A DNA stretch of 15,316 bases from Bordetella parapertussis (lineage in GTDB: Bacteria; Pseudomonadota; Gammaproteobacteria; Burkholderiales; SG8-41), in the NCBI GenBank assembly GCA_945870465.1, contig CAMBSS010000105.1, positions 1 to 15,316 of the forward strand, in the 5' to 3' direction. Under the pieces are notes generated by a model, which worked only from the letters and a program-made list of their open reading frames with translations, made no database searches and was not told where the DNA came from. The translations under genes were made by a program, and so were the position numbers. Positions 1 through 6,415 of this stretch are shown here, in pieces (position 1 is the stretch's first letter; each line of letters begins with the position of its first letter).

Positions 1-413
1 TGGCGCAGTTCGTGCACGTCGCGGTTGCGCTCAGCGATGTCCCGGCGCAGTTCCTGGCGGTCACGATGGATCTCAGCGTAGTCACCCCTTATTTCGGCAC
101 GTTCCTGTGCAACACGGCCCCAGTCGCCCCTTTGCTGAGCGGCGCGCAACTGGCGTTGATCCTGCTGCAGCGCGCGGTAGTCGTGCGCCAGTTCGTGGCG
201 GTCGCCCGCGATTTCGCGATTGTCGCGGCGAATTTCCGCGATGTCGCGGCGGATTTCGCGACGGTCGCTGTGGATTTCACGGTTGTCGTTAAAGATCTCG
301 GCGCGGTCGTTGCGATAGTCTCTTGCGAACGATCCATCCTGCGCAAAGGCGACTGGTGCCGCCAGCGCGCATGCCGCACTCACTGCCAAAGCGAGCAAAG
401 TTTTCTGGAACAT
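1..413 (-). CDS. Secreted charged heptad-repeat protein, partial (C-terminus beyond window)
   Basis: Reading leftward from an ATG at 413-411, an open frame of 137 residues runs off the window edge. It is preceded by AAGGAG at 420-425 with good spacing. Residues 1-24 form a clear Sec signal peptide: a short basic N-end, an Ala/Leu core and an AFA cleavage site before Gln25. The mature part is almost wholly charged. Residues 36-91 are eight unbroken seven-residue units of pattern D-x-x-E-I/L-x-x, and the pattern resumes from residue 111. This predicts a long periplasmic alpha-helix or coiled coil with one strong hydrophobic residue per turn pair. No enzymatic motif is visible. The family is unknown to me; a structural, scaffold or stress-related periplasmic role is inference. 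It is divergent from the DUF3300 gene and probably shares its control region. The stop codon and true length cannot be seen. Confidence 0.8.
   Translation of the reverse strand, partial: MFQKTLLALAVSAACALAAPVAFAQDGSFARDYRNDRAEIFNDNREIHSDRREIRRDIAEIRRDNREIAGDRHELAHDYRALQQDQRQLRAAQQRGDWGRVAQERAEIRGDYAEIHRDRQELRRDIAERNRDVHELR
141..308 (-). repeat. Eight tandem 21-bp/7-residue units inside the charged secreted protein
   Basis: Codons 36 to 91 of the leftward gene encode DRAEIFN, DNREIHS, DRREIRR, DIAEIRR, DNREIAG, DRHELAH, DYRALQQ and DQRQLRA, with no insertion between units. At DNA level the units are imperfect 21-bp repeats beginning with GAC or GAT. A second run (DYAEIHR, DRQELRR, DIAERNR) lies at about positions 21-83. 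Confidence 0.85.
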
Positions 414-499
414 GGAAATCTCCTTGGGTCTACGGTGCGGCACATGCCATCACCAGTAGCCGCAACGTTACGTCTGCTGTCGCCCGGGCTCCCGCGGTT

Positions 500-533
500 T
501 TACATTGGATTACCCCCGCTTACACCTGCTTAC
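500..533. promoter_or_regulatory. Four TTAC boxes at exact 10-bp spacing: likely regulator binding array
   Basis: TTAC occurs at 500-503, 510-513, 520-523 and 530-533, so each box is one helical turn after the last and all lie on the same DNA face. Direct-repeat half-sites at 10-11 bp are the usual layout for OmpR/PhoB-family response regulators. The regulator is not encoded in the window, so its identity is unknown. Position midway between the divergent starts fits control of either or both genes. Confidence 0.45.
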
Positions 534-547
534 ACGTGGGGCCGAAT

Positions 548-589
548 GTAACCAATTGTTACGAGCGGGCGATGGCAACATATTGTTAC
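548..589. promoter_or_regulatory. Pair of 15-bp inverted repeats, GYAAC-N5-GTTAC
   Basis: GTAAC at 548-552 faces GTTAC at 558-562, and GCAAC at 575-579 faces GTTAC at 585-589. Both have a 5-bp spacer and their start points are 27 bp apart. They carry the same TTAC core as the upstream direct-repeat array, so they may be lower-affinity or opposite-orientation sites for the same protein. Confidence 0.35.
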
Positions 590-645
590 TTTTCTCCAGT
601 GGAATTTTCGCGCGCGCGAGTCAATCATGGCTGCACGGGTACACG

Positions 646-706
646 TACACAGACGCCATGCGTTGAATGTCAGTAAGCAAAGGCACGAACCGCCGGCGTC
701 TGTGTA
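646..706 (+). repeat. 12-bp perfect inverted repeat with 37-nt loop, upstream of the DUF3300 gene
   Basis: TACACAGACGCC at 646-657 is exactly complementary to GGCGTCTGTGTA at 695-706. The right arm ends 29 bp before the DUF3300 ATG and about 16 bp before its AAGGAG site. It could fold as an mRNA leader stem if transcription starts upstream of 646, or act as a spaced DNA operator. There is no T-run after it, so it is not an intrinsic terminator. Confidence 0.5.
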
Positions 707-735
707 GTCCCCGATTATGGAGAAGGAGACCGATC

Positions 736-2439
736 ATGTATGCGCGTGCCAAAACGATATTGACCCTTTTAATGGCGCTCGTCTTTGCCGTGCCCCTTGC
801 AGGCGCGCAGCAATACGGGCCGGGGCAGGGCCGGGCAGCATTTTCGCAACAGCAGCTCGACCAGATGCTGGCGCCGATCGCGCTGTATCCCGATGCGCTG
901 CTGTCGCAGATCCTGATGGCCTCGACTTATCCGCGCGAAGTCGTCGAAGCGGCGAGTTGGTCGCGGCGCAATCCCGGTCTGAACGGCGACCGCGCAGTGC
1001 GCGCGGCAGAGCAGGCCGACTGGGACCCGAGCGTCAAATCGCTGGTCGCGTTTCCGCAGATCCTCGACATGATGGACGAGAAACTCAATTGGACCGAAGA
1101 CCTCGGCGATGCTTTCCTCGGCCAGGAAACGCAGATCATGGATACGGTGCAGTACCTGCGGCGCAAAGCGTATACCGCGGGCAGTCTGTCGTCTTCCGAT
1201 CAGTACCGGGTCGATCTCGAGGACTCGAGCTTCGTCATCCGCTTTGCGAATCCGGAAGCCGTCTACCTGCCGTACTACAACCCGACGATCGTCTACGGCA
1301 CGTGGTGGTGGCCGGCGTATCAACCGGTGTACTGGGCGCCGTGGCCCGGCTACTATTCGCGGGCGGGATACGCGCGCGGTTACGCGTGGGGCCCGGCCAT
1401 TCCGGTTTCGCGCGGGTTTTTCTTCGGCGCGCCCGACTGGCGGCAACGCAGGGTCACTGTCGTCAACGTCAACAACTACTACTTTCGCCCGGTGACCGTG
1501 AACCGGACGGTAGAAGTCACGCGCAACGTCAATGTCGCTCCTGCTGCTGCGCATGTCTGGCAGCACGATACCGCGCATCGCCGCGACGCTCCTTACCGCG
1601 ATGCGGCCTCGCGTCACGCCATCGCGCGCGCCACAGCGGCACCCGAGGTGCGGTATGAACAACAACACGAACGGCCTGATTTCAACGGCAATCGGAACGA
1701 CAAGCACAATCGCCATGACAACGGCCGTCGTAACGACAATGACAATGGCCGCGGCCGTGCCGGCAATGCGCCGGCCCCCGCGGTGGCTGCGCAGCCGGAA
1801 GTTCGCCAGGCCCCGGTCCAGTCGCACGCGCCGGCCGCAGCAGACAACACGCCGCGTGGCGCGGATACGCGCGGTGGCGAGGGACGCGGGCGTGACCAGC
1901 GGCCGCAGTTCGAGGGACGCGCGCAAATCGCCAATGCGCCGGCCCCGGCGGCAGTGGCTCCGCAACCGGTGCCGCGCAGCGCCCCGGTTGCGCCGAATAC
2001 CACTGACAGCACGCCACGTGGCGGGCCGGGACGCGACCAGGCAACGCGCGAACAACGTGGAAATGACAGGCCTTCGTTCGAAGGCCGTGGGGAAGGCGCT
2101 CGCCGCCCCGAGATGAATCAGCGTCCGGAAGCGCGCGTCGAATCCGGCAATCGCCAAGCGCTACGCGAGAACATGCAGCCGATGGTTGCATCTACCAATG
2201 CTCGCCCGGCGCCCGCGCCAGCACCTGTGGTTGCAGTTGCCAGGGAAGCCGCGCCGCGCGTCGCTCCGGCGCCCGTGCAGGCGCCGGCTCAGCCGGCAGC
2301 GACTCCCGCCGCAGTCGAACAGCGGCCTGCGGCACCTGCCGTAGCCGGTCGCGCGGAAGCCCGTCCTGCCGGTGGACGCGACCGCGCGAACAATGCCGCG
2401 CCGGAACGCGCCGACAACGCAAATTCGCGGCGCCCCTGA
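736..2439 (+). CDS. Secreted DUF3300 family protein with low-complexity tail
   Basis: This is a 567-residue exported protein. The ATG at 736 is chosen because AAGGAG lies 7 bases upstream and a signal peptide follows at once: Leu-rich core, then AGA before Gln25. An upstream in-frame start at 667 would bury that signal. Residues about 41-180 carry the DUF3300 signature, including LDQMLAPIALYPDALLSQI and the WDPSVKSLVAFPQ stretch. Residues about 185-260 are rich in Trp, Tyr and Pro. From about residue 290 the chain becomes Arg/Asn/Asp/His-rich and then Ala/Pro/Arg-rich disordered sequence containing a 52-residue duplication. The function of DUF3300 is unknown to me. Export and a disordered, positively charged tail suggest a cell-envelope role, which is inference. 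It is transcribed alone, with a terminator about 90 bases after its stop. Confidence 0.9.
   Translation: MYARAKTILTLLMALVFAVPLAGAQQYGPGQGRAAFSQQQLDQMLAPIALYPDALLSQILMASTYPREVVEAASWSRRNPGLNGDRAVRAAEQADWDPSVKSLVAFPQILDMMDEKLNWTEDLGDAFLGQETQIMDTVQYLRRKAYTAGSLSSSDQYRVDLEDSSFVIRFANPEAVYLPYYNPTIVYGTWWWPAYQPVYWAPWPGYYSRAGYARGYAWGPAIPVSRGFFFGAPDWRQRRVTVVNVNNYYFRPVTVNRTVEVTRNVNVAPAAAHVWQHDTAHRRDAPYRDAASRHAIARATAAPEVRYEQQHERPDFNGNRNDKHNRHDNGRRNDNDNGRGRAGNAPAPAVAAQPEVRQAPVQSHAPAAADNTPRGADTRGGEGRGRDQRPQFEGRAQIANAPAPAAVAPQPVPRSAPVAPNTTDSTPRGGPGRDQATREQRGNDRPSFEGRGEGARRPEMNQRPEARVESGNRQALRENMQPMVASTNARPAPAPAPVVAVAREAAPRVAPAPVQAPAQPAATPAAVEQRPAAPAVAGRAEARPAGGRDRANNAAPERADNANSRRP
1765..2088 (+). repeat. 52-residue imperfect duplication in the DUF3300 protein tail
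   Basis: Residues 344-395 and 400-451 have the same layout and the same length: they start NAPAPA, pass through TPRG, then a Gly/Arg/Asp/Gln segment, and end FEGR. The DNA copies are 1765-1920 and 1933-2088, offset by 168 bp. They are well diverged, so the duplication is old or the composition is under selection. Confidence 0.65.
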
Positions 2440-2484
2440 TTGACCTGCAGTCCGGCGCCGGGAGCCGCGCCACGCGCTACGGTC

Positions 2485-2490
2485 TATAAT
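2485..2490 (+). promoter_or_regulatory. Perfect -10 box (TATAAT) ahead of the nitroreductase gene
   Basis: TATAAT at 2485-2490 lies 75 bases before the nitroreductase ATG. No good -35 is present at 16-18 bp upstream; TTGACC at 2440 is much too far. Transcription would start near 2497 and run through the terminator hairpin at 2526-2554 before reaching the ribosome site. Confidence 0.4.
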
Positions 2491-2525
2491 CCGAAGTCAA
2501 CTCGAGATATGCTTTAGTTGCAATC

Positions 2526-2554
2526 AACGCGGCCTGTTCTGGCCGCGTTTTTTT
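2526..2554 (+). terminator. Strong intrinsic terminator
   Basis: AACGCGGCC at 2526-2534, a 6-base loop, then GGCCGCGTT at 2541-2549 give a perfect 9-bp GC-rich stem running into seven consecutive T residues (2548-2554). It ends the DUF3300 transcript. It is also only 11 bases before the nitroreductase ATG and downstream of a TATAAT, so it could act as a leader attenuator. A short RNA of about 58 nt from the promoter to the T-run is another possibility. Confidence 0.85.
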
Positions 2555-2565
2555 CGGAGATTCGC

Positions 2566-3261
2566 ATGCCTGACGACATCCAGCAGGCCGCGCCTGACGT
2601 TTTCGCGGCTGCGCGCACGCGGCGGTCGATACGCGCTTATAAGGCCGACCGCGTCCCGGCCGACACCCTGCGCGAGATCGTCGCGCTCGGCAGTGAAGCG
2701 CCCAGCGGCTCCAATATCCAGCCGTGGCGCGTGCACGTGCTCACCGGCGCCACGCTGCTGCGCGTCGGCACGGCCATGCAGCAGGCTTTCCTCAACGACG
2801 AACCGGGCCACCGGCGCGATTACGATTACTACACCGATCCGATGCAGGAGCCTTATCTCGCGCGCCGGCGGCAATGCGGCTGGGGCCTCTACGGCACGCT
2901 CGGTATCGGCCGCGGCGACCACGCGAAGTCGAAGGCCTATCGCGCCGCCAATTACATTTTCTTCGGCGCGCCAGCCGGGCTCATATTCACCATCGACCGC
3001 CAGCTCGAGCGCGGCAGCTGGCTCGATTACGGCATGTTCCTGCAGACCATCATGCTTGCGGCGCGCGGGCGCGGCCTGCATACCTGCGCGGAAGCGGCAA
3101 TCGCCAATTACCCGGACATCGTGCGGCGCGAGCTGAGCATCACGCCGGACAACATCGTGATCTGCGGCATGGCGATGGGATATGCAGACGCCGGGGCCGT
3201 CATCAACACGTTCAGGCCGGCGCGTATCGCGGTGGAAGATTACGCCGTATTCATGGATTGA
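2566..3261 (+). CDS. Nitroreductase-family FMN oxidoreductase
   Basis: The 231-residue product is a typical-length nitroreductase. This family uses FMN and NAD(P)H to reduce nitro groups, quinones or enones, and works in the cytoplasm as a dimer. Visible motifs are the N-terminal RTRRSIR (residues 17-23), the FMN-contacting PSGSNIQPW (46-54), and a C-terminal GMAMGYAD. The ATG at 2566 is preceded by CGGAGA with 5-6 bases spacing. A TTG start at 2518 would run through the terminator stem and is rejected. The OYE-type reductase follows after 47 bases, so the two are probably co-transcribed and may act on the same substrate, which cannot be deduced. Expression may depend on read-through of the hairpin just upstream. 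Confidence 0.88.
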   Translation: MPDDIQQAAPDVFAAARTRRSIRAYKADRVPADTLREIVALGSEAPSGSNIQPWRVHVLTGATLLRVGTAMQQAFLNDEPGHRRDYDYYTDPMQEPYLARRRQCGWGLYGTLGIGRGDHAKSKAYRAANYIFFGAPAGLIFTIDRQLERGSWLDYGMFLQTIMLAARGRGLHTCAEAAIANYPDIVRRELSITPDNIVICGMAMGYADAGAVINTFRPARIAVEDYAVFMD

Positions 3262-3308
3262 ACTGCGCACGGTTCGATGACAAATCACACCTCCCGACTG
3301 GATCCGAA

Positions 3309-5288
3309 ATGCTGATCGCTCAACCGGGCCGCATGGGCCCGCTGCGCCTGCGCAACCGCATCATCATGGGGCCGATGGGCACCAATTACGGCACCACCGA
3401 CGGCCTTTCGACCGAGCGCGACAAACTGTATTACGCCGAGCGCGCGATCGGCGGCGCCGCGATGATCATCACCGAGGCGATGGTCGTCACCGAAGGCGCG
3501 CGCAATCACACCAACTCGTTATGCCTGTATCACGACCGCTACATCCCGGGCCTCGCGGGCATTGTTGAAGCGATTCACGCCGGCGGCGCGCTGGCGGTCG
3601 GGCAGCTCAATCACCGCGGCGCGATGCTGAAGCGCTCGGTGCTCGGCATGGAGCCGGTTTCATCGTCGGATTGGCAGAATCCCAACACCGGCGAACCGGC
3701 GCGCGGACTGACCGTTGCCGAAATCCCGGTGATACAGCGCGCGTTTCTCGATTCGGCGCGCCGGCTGTATCGCGCGGGCTACGACGCTGCCGAACTGCAC
3801 GCCGCCAACGGTTATTTGTTCCAGCAGTTTTTCAGCCCGCGCATCAACCGGCGCACCGACCGCTACGGCGGCTCGCTGGAGAACCGCATGCGTTTCTTGC
3901 TCGAGACCGTAGAGCTCATCCGCGGCGAGCTGCCGGATTTTCCGCTGCTGGTGCGCGTCAGCGCGACCGAGTACTGCGAAGGCGGCTATACCGAAGCGGA
4001 CATGATCGCGCTGTGTCAGGCGCTGGAGCGCGCCGGCGTAATTGCCATCGACATGTCAGGCGGCAGCAATGAAAGCCCGGAGCTGTCGCGCTATTGCATA
4101 CAGCCGCCGTCGTTCGCGCGGCGCTTTCTCGAACCCTATGCACGGCCGATCGCCAAGGCGCTGGGCATTCCGACCATCATGGCCGGACGTGTCATAGATG
4201 CGGAAGATGCGGAGGGCATATTGCAGGCGGGTAGCGCGGACTTCGTGGCAGTTTGCCGCGCGCTGGTGGCGGATGCGTACTGGCCGCGCAAAGCGTTTGG
4301 CGAAATCGCCACGCCGATCCGCAAGTGCATTTCGTGCAACGTGTGTTTCGAGCGACTCACGCTCGAACGCGATGTCGCGTGCGTCGCCAATCCGATGGTC
4401 GGCACTGAATTCGAGCACATTGAATTGGCCGAGCCGCAATTGCGCAAAGAGCGGCCCAGGGGCGCGGGCAAGCGCATCCTCGTGCTAGGCGCAGGTGTTG
4501 CTGGTATTGAGACTGCGCGCGTCGCTGCAGCGCGCGGGCATCACGTCGAAATCTGGGAAAAGGCGGCCAAGCCGGGCGGCCAGATGCCGCTCGCTCTCGC
4601 GGCACCCGACAAAGCCGACGTTGCCGGCATCTGGAGTTATCGCTGGCAGCAGATCGAAAGCCTCGGCGTGCCGGTGCGTACCGGCGTGACGGCCACCGCG
4701 CAGTCGATAAAAGATTTCCGGCCCGACCTCGTGGTGGTCGCTACCGGTGCGAAGTCCCGGCCGCTGCCGTTTCCAGTGCAGACCGACATTCCGGTGCTGC
4801 AGGCGTGGGACGTGCTGCTCAACCAGGAAGGCGTGCCGCGGGGCGCGCGCGTCACCATCGTCGGCGGCGGCATGGTGGGCATCGAGACTGCCGATACTCT
4901 GATCCACTATCGCGGTGTCAAAGCGGTCGTGCTCGAAGGTTTGTCTGTCATCGCCAAGGAGATGGCGCGCAACAACCGTTACGACGTGCTCGACCGCATC
5001 GCGAAAGGCGGCGCGCAGGTGCTGACCAACGCGCCCGTCGAGTCTATCGAGGGCAACACGATCTGGATCAAGCGCGACGGCAAGCGCGAAGCCATCGATG
5101 CCGGCGACATGATCATCGTGGCGATCGGGCCGCTGCCCAACCGCGACATCGTGCCGGAAGTCGAGCGCGCCGGCGCGCAGTACGTGCTGGCGGGCGACTG
5201 CAACCAGATCGGCGATTTCCTGGCGGCGGTGCGCGACGGCTGGATGCTGGGAACCGCGATAGACTTCCGTCTGCCGACAAGCGCCTGA
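3309..5288 (+). CDS. NADH:flavin oxidoreductase, old-yellow-enzyme type with Fe-S cluster and pyridine-nucleotide domain
   Basis: This 659-residue protein has the two-part layout of 2,4-dienoyl-CoA reductase, 2-enoate reductase and trimethylamine dehydrogenase. Residues 1 to about 335 form the FMN TIM barrel, with HAANGY (His164 and Asn167, the substrate-anion pair of old yellow enzyme), SPRINRRTDRYGGS and ENR. Cysteines 340, 343, 346 and 358 (CISCNVC then C) should hold a 4Fe-4S cluster. GAGVAG (394-399) and GGGMVG (519-524) are two dinucleotide-binding loops, for FAD/ADP and NAD(P)H. The expected activity is reduction of a C=C bond in an unsaturated acid, enone or acyl-CoA; a dehydrogenase or demethylase role is the alternative. 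The start is the first ATG after the nitroreductase that gives the family N-terminus, although its ribosome site is weak. The open frame continues far upstream, but that part is a shadow of the nitroreductase gene. Confidence 0.88.
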   Translation: MLIAQPGRMGPLRLRNRIIMGPMGTNYGTTDGLSTERDKLYYAERAIGGAAMIITEAMVVTEGARNHTNSLCLYHDRYIPGLAGIVEAIHAGGALAVGQLNHRGAMLKRSVLGMEPVSSSDWQNPNTGEPARGLTVAEIPVIQRAFLDSARRLYRAGYDAAELHAANGYLFQQFFSPRINRRTDRYGGSLENRMRFLLETVELIRGELPDFPLLVRVSATEYCEGGYTEADMIALCQALERAGVIAIDMSGGSNESPELSRYCIQPPSFARRFLEPYARPIAKALGIPTIMAGRVIDAEDAEGILQAGSADFVAVCRALVADAYWPRKAFGEIATPIRKCISCNVCFERLTLERDVACVANPMVGTEFEHIELAEPQLRKERPRGAGKRILVLGAGVAGIETARVAAARGHHVEIWEKAAKPGGQMPLALAAPDKADVAGIWSYRWQQIESLGVPVRTGVTATAQSIKDFRPDLVVVATGAKSRPLPFPVQTDIPVLQAWDVLLNQEGVPRGARVTIVGGGMVGIETADTLIHYRGVKAVVLEGLSVIAKEMARNNRYDVLDRIAKGGAQVLTNAPVESIEGNTIWIKRDGKREAIDAGDMIIVAIGPLPNRDIVPEVERAGAQYVLAGDCNQIGDFLAAVRDGWMLGTAIDFRLPTSA

Positions 5289-5358
5289 CGAAATAAACGC
5301 GCGCCTGCCGCGCTGGAACGCCGCTGCGAAAAGAACTAAACTGAGGCTCTACACTGCG

Positions 5359-5370
5359 ACAGTGCACTGT
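5359..5370. promoter_or_regulatory. 12-bp perfect palindrome, operator candidate
   Basis: ACAGTGCACTGT lies in the 133-bp gap between the OYE-type reductase and the downstream tctC-type gene, 52 bp before the latter's ATG. Its uninterrupted symmetry fits a dimeric regulator site better than a hairpin. A short T-run follows at 5372-5376, so a weak terminator using the nearby CACTG/CAGTG repeats is a less likely alternative. Confidence 0.35.
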
Positions 5371-5421
5371 GTTTTTCCGTTCGACCATAAGTCAAAAAAT
5401 TAGTAGCGAGGAGTTTTCCCC

Positions 5422-6384
5422 ATGCGTCCTTTTGCAGCCCTGTCTTTGTCTCTGCTGGCCGCCGGTATTTCCGCACACGGCCACGCGCAGACTTATCCCT
5501 CCAAGCCGATACGACTGATCAACGCCTATGCGCCGGGCGGATCGAGCGATGTCGTCGCGCGCGCCTTCGCTCAAAAACTCACGGAATCCCTCGGCCAGCA
5601 GGTGACGGTCGACCCGCGCGTCGGCGCCGGCGGCAACATCGCGGCTGAAATCGCGGCGCGCAGCCCGGCCGACGGCTATACGCTCCTGATGTCGACTATT
5701 TTTCTGTCGACCAATCCCAGTCTCTACACCAAGCTCACCTGGGACCCGCAAAAAGACTTTGCGCCAGTCTCGATGCTGACGGCGTCGCCGCTGATCCTGT
5801 GCGTGCATCCGTCGCTGCCGGTCAAGAACACCCAGGAGCTGATCGCACTCGCAAAGAAACAGCCGGGCCAGCTCGACTTTCCGTCGGCGGGCAACGGCAG
5901 TTCCATGCATCTCGGCAGCGAGCTCTTCAACATGATGGCCGGCATCAAGGCCACGCATGTGCCGTACAAGGGCTCCGGCCCCGGCGTGCTCGATCTCATC
6001 AGCGGCAGGCTGCATTTCATGCTGAACCCGATGCCCGAACCGGTGCAGTTCATCAAGGCCGGCAAATTGCGCGGGCTCGGCACTTCAACGTTGAAGCGCA
6101 TCGCCGCGCTGCCTGATTTGCCGCCGATCGCCGACGTGCTGCCCGGCTTCGAAGTTCTGACGTGGCAGGGCATAGTCGCGCCGGCAGGCACGCCGGTCGA
6201 CATCATCAACCGCCTGAACGGCGATCTCATCAAGGCGCTGAAGAACCCGGAGTTCGAAGCGCGTCTGCGCGACATGGGCCTCGAGCTCTATGGCACCACG
6301 CCGGAGCAGTTCGCGAAACTTATCCGCGACGACAATGCGAAATGGTCCAAGGTCATCAAGGCCACCGGCGCGCGCATCGATTGA
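5422..6384 (+). CDS. Tripartite tricarboxylate transporter substrate-binding protein (Bug/TctC family)
   Basis: A 320-residue periplasmic solute receptor, normal length for the family. A signal peptide ends near AHGHA at residue 22, followed directly by the family hallmark YPSKPIRL. The first ligand loop YAPGGSSD and the later GAGGN and ADGYTLL segments are present, as is PYKGSGPG, which lies between the two lobes. GAGGAG-type sequence at 5408-5413 sets the ATG. Family members bind carboxylates such as citrate, aromatic acids or amino acids for a TctAB permease, but no TctA or TctB is seen here. Its position between the OYE-type reductase and a VOC protein suggests that it captures the substrate or a relative of what those enzymes handle. 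The C-terminus ends GARID. Confidence 0.92.
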   Translation: MRPFAALSLSLLAAGISAHGHAQTYPSKPIRLINAYAPGGSSDVVARAFAQKLTESLGQQVTVDPRVGAGGNIAAEIAARSPADGYTLLMSTIFLSTNPSLYTKLTWDPQKDFAPVSMLTASPLILCVHPSLPVKNTQELIALAKKQPGQLDFPSAGNGSSMHLGSELFNMMAGIKATHVPYKGSGPGVLDLISGRLHFMLNPMPEPVQFIKAGKLRGLGTSTLKRIAALPDLPPIADVLPGFEVLTWQGIVAPAGTPVDIINRLNGDLIKALKNPEFEARLRDMGLELYGTTPEQFAKLIRDDNAKWSKVIKATGARID

Positions 6385-6389
6385 TCCTG

Positions 6390-6404
6390 CTTATCATTGA
6401 TAAG
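6390..6404. repeat. 15-bp palindrome between tctC-type gene and VOC gene
   Basis: CTTATCATTGATAAG is symmetric about one central base. It fills most of the 31-base gap between the upstream stop codon and the VOC ATG. As RNA it could make a 6-bp stem with a 3-base loop; as DNA it could be an operator. Without a T-run it is not a terminator. Confidence 0.45.
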
Positions 6405-6415
6405 AGAGCAACTTT

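Larger units (their letters stand above)
414..735. other. Divergent intergenic control region (322 bp)
   Basis: This stretch separates the start codons of two divergently read secreted-protein genes. It holds the phased TTAC boxes, two GYAAC-N5-GTTAC inverted repeats and a 12-bp inverted repeat, each described separately. Several short open frames cross it, but none has a signal sequence, a ribosome site or recognisable protein. I could not fix a convincing -35/-10 pair for either direction. Confidence 0.6.

Noticed and set aside
500..590. Possible small CRISPR or iteron array
   Set aside because: The repeats are 4-5 bp half-sites with 10-bp period, far too short for CRISPR, and there is no replication gene nearby.
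769..2157. Long antisense open frame (462 codons) opposite the DUF3300 gene
   Set aside because: Arg-rich translation with no domain, and no ribosome site; typical of the reverse strand of GC-rich coding sequence. The sense frame has a signal peptide and a known domain.
2518..2565. TTG start for a longer nitroreductase
   Set aside because: The added residues are encoded by the terminator stem and T-run, and CGGAGA supports the ATG at 2566.
2724..3308. Apparent 195-codon N-terminal extension of the OYE-type reductase, suggesting a fusion
   Set aside because: It is the nitroreductase gene read out of frame. The family N-terminus begins at the ATG at 3309.
5352..5376. Intrinsic terminator after the OYE-type reductase
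   Set aside because: The palindrome has no loop, the alternative 5-bp stem is weak and its T-run is displaced; an operator is the better reading.
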